Shown here piece by piece: positions 17,826 to 25,730 of a DNA stretch of 64,000 bases (position 1 is the stretch's first letter; each line of letters opens with the position of its first letter). Position numbers and translations under genes: made by a program. Source of the stretch: Gracilimonas sp040904925 (GTDB lineage Bacteria; Bacteroidota; Rhodothermia; Balneolales; Balneolaceae); NCBI GenBank assembly GCA_040904925.1, contig JBBDSP010000031.1, forward strand, positions 3,111 to 67,110, in the 5' to 3' direction. The notes under the pieces are model-generated. The model was not told the origin of the DNA and did not search any database. It saw only the letters and a program-made list of their open reading frames with translations.

Positions 17826-19034
17826 TTCAATTGCTTCCAAAACCCGTTTAACCACCCCATCCATTGCGTCTCCATCTATCCATCTGGTTACAATTACCAG
17901 ATCGTTTTCCTGATCTACATATACCATATTCACGCCAGCCCCAAGATGGAAAAACGCGGTAGTCGGTGCGCTGGGAAGTCGGTCTTTATTCACGTTTAAA
18001 AACCAGTTCATAAAACCGTAATTGGTATTGGCTTCGGTTGGTGTTTGAGCCATTTTATTCCATTCTTCGGAGATGATCTGCTCTCCTTTCCATTTTCCAT
18101 TTCTCAACGTCAACAATCCAAACCGAGCCTGATCGCGGGCACTGATGAACATTCCGCCGCCCCAGTGACCGCCGCCGCTTACCGCTTGCATTTGCTGTCC
18201 GTCTATGATGACCCACGAATTTTCATAACCCATCCAGCGCCAGGTTGGGGAAGCACCGATCTTATCCATTACTTCTTCTCTGAGAACTTTGGGCAGCGGT
18301 TCACGCAGCACATTCATCGCAGCTAAAGCCAACAGGTTTACGCGGGTATCATTGTATTCAAATTCGGATCCCGGTTCATGTCTTTCGCGTGTCATCCATT
18401 CAGAGCGCTCGCCGGATGGACGGTCGGCCCAATCCGGTTTGCCCCAAAGCGTGCCCTCCCAATCGGAGGTTTGTCGCAGCAGATGATTCCAGGTGATCTT
18501 GGAATTGTGCTCTCCTTTGAACGGTTCAAAAACTTTTGCCTCCTTAAAAGCATCTGCTTTGTTTTGATTGTTATCCCATTCTATCATCATGATCGGAGCC
18601 ATATACTGATCTGCTTTGTCATTCACATCACGGATCAATCCACGGTCATAGGCAACTCCGATGGTAGTGGTGAGAAAACTCTTGGTGACACTGTGAGTCA
18701 TATCCACCCGAAACGGCTCGCCCCATTCAGCCACAATGTATCCATTTTTGATAATGATGCCGGTTTGTTCGCCGCGATCCTTGAACGGGCCAATTCCATC
18801 CCCAAACGGTTCCCGCCCAAAAGTACCATAGTGGTTTTCTTCCATGCTTCGGGGATTGTCTGTTTCTTCGGCTTGAGCGTATTCAATGGCTTCCTGAATT
18901 TTTTCGACATTTAATCCGAGTTCTTCAGGAGAGCGTTTCTCCCAATCGCCCCAGGCTCCGGGATAGTAAATATCCTGTGCTAAAAGTGAGCAAGGAATGA
19001 TCAGCAGTAAAAGAAGAGCTTGTAATTTTTTCAT
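17823..19034 (-). CDS. Exported serine hydrolase, beta-lactamase-like
   Basis: A 403-residue protein with a signal peptide (MKKLQALLLLLIIPCSLLAQ). It has the class C beta-lactamase/transpeptidase-like fold. The nucleophile motif is SVTK in VDMTHSVTKSFLTTTIG and the second motif is YND in FEYNDTRVN. The late GAGVNMVYVD region stands where KTG or HxG usually occurs. Homologues are annotated as serine hydrolases of unknown substrate. A longer frame adds 35 residues that do not look like coding sequence, so the start at 19034 is preferred. It is a second beta-lactamase-fold enzyme in the same exported-hydrolase region. Confidence 0.9.
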   Translation of the reverse strand: MKKLQALLLLLIIPCSLLAQDIYYPGAWGDWEKRSPEELGLNVEKIQEAIEYAQAEETDNPRSMEENHYGTFGREPFGDGIGPFKDRGEQTGIIIKNGYIVAEWGEPFRVDMTHSVTKSFLTTTIGVAYDRGLIRDVNDKADQYMAPIMMIEWDNNQNKADAFKEAKVFEPFKGEHNSKITWNHLLRQTSDWEGTLWGKPDWADRPSGERSEWMTRERHEPGSEFEYNDTRVNLLALAAMNVLREPLPKVLREEVMDKIGASPTWRWMGYENSWVIIDGQQMQAVSGGGHWGGGMFISARDQARFGLLTLRNGKWKGEQIISEEWNKMAQTPTEANTNYGFMNWFLNVNKDRLPSAPTTAFFHLGAGVNMVYVDQENDLVIVTRWIDGDAMDGVVKRVLEAIE

Positions 19035-19153
19035 GAAGTGGATGGTTTTAAGGTTACTGTAATTTGCCGGCAATCGAGAAGAATTGCAAAAGGTGTTACA
19101 GGTTTTCAAAATAATTGCTACACTCAGGCTTCCATTCAACCAATGTCGAATTT

Positions 19154-19504
19154 ATGATACTTGCTGCACTAATTCTGGTCACCGCTTTTTTACTGAATTT
19201 GTTTTTGCCTTGGTGGAGTATCGCTATTCCCGGTCTTGTCTTTGGTTACCTCTTTAATGAAAGAGCACTTCCTTCTTTTGGATGGGGTTTTTTAGCCCTG
19301 TTTCTGCTTTGGGGCGGACAAGCGCTCTATATTCATTTTGCTAATGAGGCTATTCTTTCTACCCGGATTGCAGAGATGCTTTCGGTTGGCTCACCGCTTT
19401 TAGTTGTATTAATAACGGCTGTTATCGGCGGGTTGGTAAGTGGATTAGCTACGTTGACGAGTTCCTTGATGAAGGAGACTCCGAAGTCGAGAACGTTTAG
19501 TTGA
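19154..19504 (+). CDS. Small integral membrane protein
   Basis: About 116 residues, with three or four hydrophobic segments: MILAALILVTAFLLNLFLP, IAIPGLVFGYLF, GFLALFLLWGGQALYIHF and LLVVLITAVIGGLVSGLATL. I recognise no named family. The start at 19154 opens directly into the first helix. An upstream in-frame start at 19115 is possible but adds a polar extension. The gene diverges from the serine hydrolase (119 bp) and converges with the propeller lipoprotein (18 bp). Confidence 0.7.
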   Translation: MILAALILVTAFLLNLFLPWWSIAIPGLVFGYLFNERALPSFGWGFLALFLLWGGQALYIHFANEAILSTRIAEMLSVGSPLLVVLITAVIGGLVSGLATLTSSLMKETPKSRTFS

Positions 19505-19522
19505 GTTTTCTGAGGTAATGTG

Positions 19523-20581
19523 TTATTCAATGGTTACTTCTCTAAATTGAACGGAATAGCTGAACTCTGTATTAGGGTCCGAACTCTCTTTTGTGAATAT
19601 CACCTGATCTCCAAAACTTCCTATTACTTTGTTTTCAATAGGAACTTGGTTAATGAACCCCCCATCATGAGTATAAAACTGAAGGGACATGGTTGGCTCT
19701 TCGTTTTCGCGAGCAGCTCTTAGGTTGATCATAAGAGCAATCCAGTCTTCATGAACTAAAAGTTTGCTTACGAAATCAAAGTCGCCTTGTATGATCTCCA
19801 GAAGTTTATCCACATTATTCCCGGCACTTTCCAAAGCTTCTTTTTTTATATCAATTTGTAAAGGAAAAGAGTTAATCGAGTAATCATCCAGATTTATGAT
19901 ATGAAGGTTGTCTGTCAGCGGATAATAAGTGTATAGTTTTTTATCGAGAGCCTGAAACCCCAATGTATTAGAACGCATGCTGACAATGGTTTCTGCAGCA
20001 TTAATTTGGGCAAGGGTAATATCAAGAGATTCACTGCTTTCGTCTTCAAAAATACGGTATGCCAGCTGTGTAGAGTCAGGTCTCATGGATGTGTAAGAAG
20101 TGTTTGCTACAATAAATGAAGGTTTGTTTTCTTCTTTATAAAGATAGTACGTGCCTTGTAAATGTTCCTGATTAAACTCGCCTACACATTCCTGAGTTTG
20201 GATATTGTATGTAATGATCTTTGTCTGTGAAGCATCAAGTATATAAAGGTTTTCAAGATTTGCCTCGATCGCTGAAATCTCTTCGTATTCACAAGGTCCT
20301 TTCCCTATGCTGCCATAAGAAGCCGTCATTATATAATCCTCAAATAGATAAACGCCTGGGGTATTATCCATGACTATCCAGGTAGTTTTATCGAGCATTT
20401 TTACATTCCCAATACTTCCAATCAAATTTAGCTCATCATTTAGGACATGCTCTTCTGTAACATTTGAAAGCGAGATAGAAATATTGGGGTTCTTTGATGG
20501 TGATGCCTCATCTGAAGAACAGCCTGAAAAGTATAAGAGAATAGACGCAATGATTATTGAGTAAACCCGATTAGGAAACAT
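19523..20581 (-). CDS. Putative 6-bladed beta-propeller lipoprotein
   Basis: A 352-residue lipoprotein (lipobox YFSGC, Cys21, followed by SSDEASPSKN). The body has repeating hydrophobic-aromatic strands such as LYILDASQTKIITYN and LYTYYPLTDNLHIINLDD. This resembles the BF3164-like or 6-bladed beta-propeller lipoproteins common in Bacteroidota. The role is unknown. Such proteins are often surface-exposed and may bind ligands or partners. The gene is monocistronic, with a 486-bp gap upstream before carA on the other strand. Confidence 0.7.
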   Translation of the reverse strand: MFPNRVYSIIIASILLYFSGCSSDEASPSKNPNISISLSNVTEEHVLNDELNLIGSIGNVKMLDKTTWIVMDNTPGVYLFEDYIMTASYGSIGKGPCEYEEISAIEANLENLYILDASQTKIITYNIQTQECVGEFNQEHLQGTYYLYKEENKPSFIVANTSYTSMRPDSTQLAYRIFEDESSESLDITLAQINAAETIVSMRSNTLGFQALDKKLYTYYPLTDNLHIINLDDYSINSFPLQIDIKKEALESAGNNVDKLLEIIQGDFDFVSKLLVHEDWIALMINLRAARENEEPTMSLQFYTHDGGFINQVPIENKVIGSFGDQVIFTKESSDPNTEFSYSVQFREVTIE

Positions 20582-20741
20582 TACAATTGAATTTTTTACG
20601 ATTTAGTTAGTATATAGGAAATAATTGGTTTTAAATAAAATTCATTTATTCTGTGATCTAAAATTGAATCCAATCCTCCCGCTCCTTATCTTAGGCAAAC
20701 TTCAATAAAGCTCGTACCAAAATTAACGATTTAGCAATCCA

Positions 20742-20749
20742 TAGTTTTG
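20742..20749 (+). promoter_or_regulatory. Possible Bacteroidota-type -7 element
   Basis: TAGTTTTG matches the TAnnTTTG -7 consensus known from Bacteroidota sigma factors. It lies about 14 bases before the first of three consecutive hairpins. A matching -33 TTG element is not clear, so the call is weak. Confidence 0.3.
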
Positions 20750-20762
20750 AAGCACTGCCAAC

Positions 20763-20858
20763 GCACACCCTAAAATGGAGGTCGTGCAATTGATGGCATT
20801 ATTATTTGCCCATATCAATTTTCAAATCCGACGCGGTTTCCGTAGTCGGATTTTTTTT
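20763..20858 (+). ncRNA. Candidate structured leader or small RNA upstream of carA
   Basis: Three hairpins follow one another. The first is GCAC-ACC/GGT-GTGC with one bulge (20763-20787). The second is AATTGAT-GGCA/TGCC-ATCAATT (20788-20820). The third is a perfect 9-bp stem, AAATCCGAC/GTCGGATTT (20824-20853), running into 8 T (20851-20858), which is a textbook intrinsic terminator. Nothing upstream on this strand needs a terminator, because the preceding gene points the other way. The element is therefore either a small RNA or an attenuated leader of carAB, whose start is about 210 bp downstream. It does not match the SRP RNA core. No known riboswitch was recognised. Confidence 0.5.
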
Positions 20859-20903
20859 GGTCTGAAAATTCCTTTCTCTTTTTCTTCCTTACTTGTCAAG
20901 CCT

Positions 20904-20952
20904 GGTTATGACGCTCTGCGTCGTAACCAATACGCTCCAACGCAGAGCGTAT
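20904..20952. repeat. REP-like double hairpin
   Basis: GGTTATGACGC (20904-20914) pairs with GCGTCGTAACC (20918-20928), with one G-T mismatch and a 3-base loop. ATACGCT (20930-20936) pairs with AGCGTAT (20946-20952). Related GAGCG and ACGCAGAG words continue to about 20985. It lies in the gap before carA, where no gene is visible. Confidence 0.65.
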
Positions 20953-21067
20953 GGAGCGAGGTTAAGAAACACAGAACGTGTGGAGCTAAGCAAGATCAGT
21001 ATTTTCGAGGCCAATCAATATTTTCCACTATCAACTAATTTTAACAAATCAGAACTATATCTAATCC

Positions 21068-22171
21068 ATGTCATTAAACGAAAGAAAAAAAGCCATACTT
21101 GCACTCTCTGACGGAACCGTGGTTCACGGGAAGGCCATTGGCCATGAATGCATTACCGGCGGGGAGCTGTGTTTCAACACCAGTATGACCGGCTATCAGG
21201 AGATCTTTACTGATCCAAGTTACTACGGTCAGCTTATGATGATGACCTATCCGCATATTGGTAATTACGGAACCCAGCCCCGCGATGATGAGGCCAGAAA
21301 AGTGATGGTGGCCGGAATCATCTGTCGAGCCTTCTCTCATGAATACAGCAACACGATGGCAGATCGTAGTCTTCAGGAATATCTGGAAGACAATGAGATC
21401 ACAGGAATTTCAGGTGTTGATACCAGGAAGTTGGTTCGTCATGTTCGGGAAAAGGGTGTTATGAATGCCGTCATTTCCAGCACTGAAATGGATGAGGATA
21501 AGCTCGTCCAGATGGCCAAAGACTGGGATGATATGGAAGGCCTGGAACTGGCTACCAAAGTAAGCCGGACTGAAGCCCAAACTGTGAATGGAAAAGACGA
21601 TTTCCGAGTAGCTGCTTTCGATTATGGCATCAAACAAAACATAATCAACAATTTGAATAAGCGTGGCTGCACACTGAGGATATTTCCTGCAAAAACATCT
21701 GTGGAAGAAATTAAAGAATGGGAGGCCGACGGATACTTTTTCAGTAACGGTCCCGGTGATCCAACTGCAACCGCAGAGTATGCTCTGCAAGCTGTTAATT
21801 ACGCGAAAAGCACCGGAAAACCACTCTTTGGAATCTGCCTCGGTCATCAGCTGATGGCGCTCAGCGAAGGACTTAAAACCACCAAGATGTTTGTAGGTCA
21901 CCGCGGAGCCAATCAACCCGTAAAGAATTTGGCTACGGGTCTCGTTGAAATTTCAACCCAAAACCACGGTTTTGCCGTCGATGAAAACTCCCTCGATGAT
22001 AAGATCGCTGAAGTCACCCATATCAACCTAAATGACGGAACCATTGAAGGACTTCAATTCAAGAACTTCCCGGGATTTTCAGTGCAATATCACCCCGAAG
22101 CCTCACCCGGCCCTCATGATTCAGCGTACTTGTTCGATCAATTTATCGATGCAATGAAAGCACATAAGTAG
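21068..22171 (+). CDS. carA: Carbamoyl-phosphate synthase small subunit
   Basis: CarA (367 residues) hydrolyses glutamine and channels ammonia to CarB for carbamoyl phosphate, used in pyrimidine and arginine synthesis. The N-terminal domain includes GELCFNTSMTGYQEIFTDPSYYGQL. The class I glutamine amidotransferase triad is visible: Cys in LFGICLGHQLMALS, and His and Glu in VQYHPEASPGPHDS. SNGPGDP precedes it. The length is normal. It is followed by carB after a 132-bp gap that holds a repeat hairpin. The structured element at 20763-20858 may regulate it. Confidence 0.97.
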   Translation: MSLNERKKAILALSDGTVVHGKAIGHECITGGELCFNTSMTGYQEIFTDPSYYGQLMMMTYPHIGNYGTQPRDDEARKVMVAGIICRAFSHEYSNTMADRSLQEYLEDNEITGISGVDTRKLVRHVREKGVMNAVISSTEMDEDKLVQMAKDWDDMEGLELATKVSRTEAQTVNGKDDFRVAAFDYGIKQNIINNLNKRGCTLRIFPAKTSVEEIKEWEADGYFFSNGPGDPTATAEYALQAVNYAKSTGKPLFGICLGHQLMALSEGLKTTKMFVGHRGANQPVKNLATGLVEISTQNHGFAVDENSLDDKIAEVTHINLNDGTIEGLQFKNFPGFSVQYHPEASPGPHDSAYLFDQFIDAMKAHK

Positions 22172-22182
22172 AAGATCAGTGT

Positions 22183-22236
22183 GACGGTGTCAGGGTGTTA
22201 TGGTAGATTGAATAAACCATAACACCCTAACACTGA
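22183..22236. repeat. Imperfect repeat hairpin between carA and carB
   Basis: GGTGTCAGGGTGTTATGGT pairs with ACCATAACACCCTAACACTG with a few mismatches around a 10-base AT loop. Further AACACC and TTAACACC words follow to 22258. It lies inside a likely carAB transcript and belongs to the same GTGTTA/TAACAC word family as 29897-29947. Confidence 0.6.
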
Positions 22237-22303
22237 AACACCTGAGCACCTTAACACCAGCATTAAATAACCAATCACGAATTAACGACTAACGAAACTA
22301 AAA

Positions 22304-25132
22304 ATGCCCAGACGCGAAGACATCCATAAGATTTTAATTATAGGTTCAGGACCCATTGTAATTGGGCAAGCTTGTGAATTTGACTACTCCGGCTCACAGG
22401 CTTGCCGCTCTCTTCAGGAAGAGGGATACGAAATTGTACTCATCAACTCGAATCCGGCTACGATTATGACGGATCCGATCATGGCCGATGCAGTATACAT
22501 GCTTCCAATGACCACCGATTCTATCCGGGAAATTGTAGCTAAGGAAAAACCCGATGCCGTACTCCCAACCATGGGCGGTCAGACCGGGTTAAATCTCTGC
22601 CGCGATCTTGAAAAAGTGAATTACTGGAAAGAAAATGACATCAAGATCATAGGCGTGGATATCGATGCCGTAGAGCTGACTGAAGACCGACAGTTGTTCC
22701 GCGATAAAATGGAAGAGATCGGGATTGAGCAGTGTAAAAGTCGTTCTGCAAAATCCGTATTGGATGCGAAAGAAATCAAGGAAGAACTGGGTGGACTTCC
22801 AATCGTAATTCGTCCATCCTTTACCATGGGCGGAGCCGGTGGCGGAATTGTCTGGAACGAAGATGAATTTGAGCGCAAAGTTCTGCACGGTTTAGAGATG
22901 AGTCCCGTACACGAGGTGCTGATTGAGGAATCTATTTTTGGGTGGAAGGAATATGAATTGGAGCTTCTACGTGATGCCAACGACAATGTAATTATCATCT
23001 GCTCCATCGAAAATATGGATCCCATGGGGGTTCACACCGGTGACTCCATAACGGTTGCGCCCACTCAAACACTTTCCGATAAACAACTTCAGCACATGCG
23101 GGATGCCGCCATCATGATGATGCGCAGTATCGGTACTTTTGCAGGAGGGTGTAACGTACAGTTTGCGATGGAGCCGGGAAGTGATCGGCTTGTAGCTATT
23201 GAGATCAATCCCCGGGTGAGCCGTTCTTCGGCACTCGCTTCCAAAGCTACCGGATATCCGATTGCAAAAGTGGCGACCAAGCTAGCGGTGGGTTATACGC
23301 TGGATGAACTCAAAAATCAGATCACCGGAAACACTTCGGCGTGCTTTGAGCCGAGCATAGATTATGTGGTATGCAAAATTCCACGCTTCAACTTCGAAAA
23401 ATTCCCAAATGTAGATGAAGAGCTGACCACACAGATGAAAGCTGTGGGTGAAGTGATGTCTATCGGACGAAGCTTCCCGGAAGCCCTGAATAAAGCCTGG
23501 CAATCCCTGGAAGTTGGCCGCGATGGATTGGGGGCCGACGGTTACGAAGAATTTGACAGAAAAACAGTGCGCGAACGATTGCTGAAACCATATTGGGATC
23601 GTTCTATGCAAATTCGAAACGCGTTCAAGCTGGGAGCATCAGTAGAAGAAATTGCGGACATTACTAAAGTGGATCCATGGTATCTGCAACAGATCCGGTA
23701 TATGGTAAGTCTGGAAAACAGAACAGAAGGTCAGGCACTGAAAGAAATTGCAAAAGACGATTTCTTTGAGCTGAAACAAGCCGGATTTTCTGACTCCCAA
23801 ATTGCATATCTGCTAAGCAAGAGTGGGGAAAAAGTGGATGACCGTAAAGTTCGTGAAAGACGCAAAGAACTTGGTCTAACCCCGTCGTTCAAAATGGTTG
23901 ATACTTGTGCGGCGGAATTCCCTGCACAAACACCCTATTACTATTCAACCTACGAAGGTGAGAACGAGAGTGAAGTTACCGACAAGAAAAAAGTATTGAT
24001 CCTTGGAAGCGGACCGAATCGAATTGGGCAGGGGATCGAGTTCGACTACTCTTGTACTCATGCTGTACTGGCCACTAAGGAAATGGGATACGAAGCCATC
24101 ATGGTGAACTGTAATCCCGAGACGGTTTCCACCGACTTCGATTTTGCCGACAAACTTTATTTTGAGCCGGTTTATTGGGAACGCGTGCTGGATATCATCG
24201 ACCATGAAAAACCGGAAGGAGTAATTCTGCAGGTGGGCGGACAAACAGCCCTTAAACTCGGAAAACGATTTGTGGAGGAAGGCATTAAGATCTTCGGCAC
24301 TGCTTTTGAAATGATCGATTTTGCGGAAGACCGCGGAGAATTCTCCAAATTCCTAAAGAAGCTGGATATCCCTTTCCCGGAATACGGAACGGCAAGAGAA
24401 GTAGAAGAAGCCATCAAAATTGCCAAAAGAATTGGCTATCCGGTACTCATCCGCCCAAGTTATGTACTCGGCGGACAGGGAATGCGGATCGCCGTAAAAG
24501 AGGAAGAGCTTAGAAAATATGTTGCCAACATCCTTAAAACCCATCCCGAAAATGCCTTCCTTATCGACAAGTATCTGGAGCACGCGATCGAGGTTGATGT
24601 AGATTCGGTGTATGACGGAGATCAGTTACACATTGCCGGAATCATGCAGCATATCGAGCCGGCGGGTGTTCATTCCGGAGATTCAACAGCGGTACTCCCA
24701 CCGTATTCGTTGAGTGACAAAGTGATTAAAACGATCGAAGATCATCAGCTGAAAATCGCAAAGAATATGGAAATCCTTGGATTTCTAAATGTGCAGTATG
24801 CGGTGAAAGATGACATAGTGTACGTGCTGGAAGCCAATCCAAGAACCACACGAACCATCCCGTTCCTGGCCAAAGCAAACCAAATACCCGAAGCAGCTAT
24901 TGGTGTAAAAGTGATGCTGGGCGCTAAACTCAAAGAGTTCGACCTGAAGTCAAAACTGGAAAACTGGGCCATCAAAGAACCGGTATTCCCATTTGATAAA
25001 TTCCCGGAAGTGAAGAAGGAGCTGGGACCGGAGATGAAGTCAACCGGAGAAAGCATCTACTTTGCCAAAGATTTCAATGACGAACACTTCAAGAAGCCGT
25101 ACGAGTTTAAGAGCTTGTATCTGTCAAAATAA
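22304..25132 (+). CDS. carB: Carbamoyl-phosphate synthase large subunit lacking the C-terminal allosteric domain
   Basis: CarB (942 residues) makes carbamoyl phosphate from bicarbonate, ATP and ammonia delivered by CarA. Both ATP-grasp halves are intact. Half 1 has LIIGSGPIVIGQACEFDYSG and IRPSFTMGGAGGG. Half 2 has ILGSGPNRIGQGIEFDYSC and IRPSYVLGGQGM. The protein stops soon after KKELGPEMKSTGES. In E. coli CarB (1073 residues) a regulatory MGS-like domain of about 130 residues would follow, binding UMP, IMP or ornithine. The following DNA to 25253 shows no such domain in any frame. A perfect hairpin (25134-25192) begins one base after the stop. It is co-oriented with carA. Confidence 0.96.
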   Translation: MPRREDIHKILIIGSGPIVIGQACEFDYSGSQACRSLQEEGYEIVLINSNPATIMTDPIMADAVYMLPMTTDSIREIVAKEKPDAVLPTMGGQTGLNLCRDLEKVNYWKENDIKIIGVDIDAVELTEDRQLFRDKMEEIGIEQCKSRSAKSVLDAKEIKEELGGLPIVIRPSFTMGGAGGGIVWNEDEFERKVLHGLEMSPVHEVLIEESIFGWKEYELELLRDANDNVIIICSIENMDPMGVHTGDSITVAPTQTLSDKQLQHMRDAAIMMMRSIGTFAGGCNVQFAMEPGSDRLVAIEINPRVSRSSALASKATGYPIAKVATKLAVGYTLDELKNQITGNTSACFEPSIDYVVCKIPRFNFEKFPNVDEELTTQMKAVGEVMSIGRSFPEALNKAWQSLEVGRDGLGADGYEEFDRKTVRERLLKPYWDRSMQIRNAFKLGASVEEIADITKVDPWYLQQIRYMVSLENRTEGQALKEIAKDDFFELKQAGFSDSQIAYLLSKSGEKVDDRKVRERRKELGLTPSFKMVDTCAAEFPAQTPYYYSTYEGENESEVTDKKKVLILGSGPNRIGQGIEFDYSCTHAVLATKEMGYEAIMVNCNPETVSTDFDFADKLYFEPVYWERVLDIIDHEKPEGVILQVGGQTALKLGKRFVEEGIKIFGTAFEMIDFAEDRGEFSKFLKKLDIPFPEYGTAREVEEAIKIAKRIGYPVLIRPSYVLGGQGMRIAVKEEELRKYVANILKTHPENAFLIDKYLEHAIEVDVDSVYDGDQLHIAGIMQHIEPAGVHSGDSTAVLPPYSLSDKVIKTIEDHQLKIAKNMEILGFLNVQYAVKDDIVYVLEANPRTTRTIPFLAKANQIPEAAIGVKVMLGAKLKEFDLKSKLENWAIKEPVFPFDKFPEVKKELGPEMKSTGESIYFAKDFNDEHFKKPYEFKSLYLSK

Positions 25133-25133
25133 G

Positions 25134-25192
25134 GATCACAGATTTGTGCAATCCCTAATCCTGAAATCCTTCAATCCAACAAATCTGTGATC
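25134..25192. repeat. Repeat hairpin, left end of the GxxExxY cassette
   Basis: GATCACAGATTTGT (25134-25147) pairs perfectly with ACAAATCTGTGATC (25179-25192). The loop has repeated AATCC words. The hairpin starts one base after the carB stop and may terminate carAB. Its outer arm is inverted relative to 25719-25730 at the other side of the GxxExxY gene. Confidence 0.75.
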
Positions 25193-25253
25193 AAAGTGTA
25201 AGGAATAGTGTTTAAATAGCTCTAACTATTATACAAGAATAAATAGATAGAGC

Positions 25254-25658
25254 ATGAACAAGCACAATACTCCCGATTTTAAATACAAAAAGCTTACAGG
25301 TGATATCATTGGCGCAGCTATGAACGTTCATTCCGAGTTAGGGAATGGTTTCAGAGAAATAGTTTATCATAGATCAATGAAGCATGAATTGACTACCCAG
25401 AGCTTGAGCTTTCAAAGCGAAATAACGATGCCACTGTATTACAGAGATATTAAAGTGGGCGCCCGCCGGGTAGATCTTCTCGTTGAGGAGAAAATATTGG
25501 TTGAACTAAAAGCAGTTGGAGAAATAAATGATCAGCATATCTCTCAGGTTTTAAACTATTTAAAAGCTTATAAACTTGAAGTAGCATTACTTTTAAATTT
25601 TGGCGAAAACAGCCTTACCTTTAAGCGCATTGCACAACTAAATAATTATAAGAAATAA
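25254..25658 (+). CDS. GxxExxY family protein (PD-(D/E)XK nuclease-like)
   Basis: A 134-residue protein of the GxxExxY family (TIGR04256). The signature is in LGNGFREIVYHRSM (G-F-R-E-I-V-Y). The restriction-endonuclease-like core follows as RRVDLLVEEKILVELKAVG, which supplies the Asp and the ExK of PD-(D/E)XK enzymes. The biological role of the family is not settled. The gene lies between carB and recQ and is bordered on both sides by copies of the word AAATCTGTGATC. Those copies form inverted repeats at the outer edges (25134-25145 and 25719-25730). It looks like an inserted single-gene cassette. Confidence 0.85.
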   Translation: MNKHNTPDFKYKKLTGDIIGAAMNVHSELGNGFREIVYHRSMKHELTTQSLSFQSEITMPLYYRDIKVGARRVDLLVEEKILVELKAVGEINDQHISQVLNYLKAYKLEVALLLNFGENSLTFKRIAQLNNYKK

Positions 25659-25694
25659 AGTGATTTTACAGTCTCAAAATTGAGCACAAAATCA

Positions 25695-25730
25695 ATCTGT
25701 GAAATCCCAAAATCCAAAAAATCTGTGATC
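25695..25730. repeat. 36-nt word repeat at the recQ start, right end of the GxxExxY cassette
   Basis: Two ATCTGTG words frame an AT-rich spacer. The element closely matches 58565-58600 before purM. Its distal half is an inverted copy of the carB-proximal arm. It contains the GTG codon (25725-25727) that is the most likely recQ start. Confidence 0.75.

Noticed and set aside
20763..20858. Signal recognition particle RNA
   Set aside because: The length is right, but the conserved GGAA-loop domain and its flanking internal loops are absent.
20775..21038. An 87-residue frame before carA
   Set aside because: It runs through a terminator hairpin and REP-like palindromes, and its sequence looks like translated repeats.
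21410..21916. A 168-residue antisense frame within carA
   Set aside because: carA is complete with its catalytic triad; the antisense frame has no family features.
22183..22258. CRISPR array from repeated AACACC words
   Set aside because: Units are short, irregular and inverted, with no uniform spacers and no cas genes.
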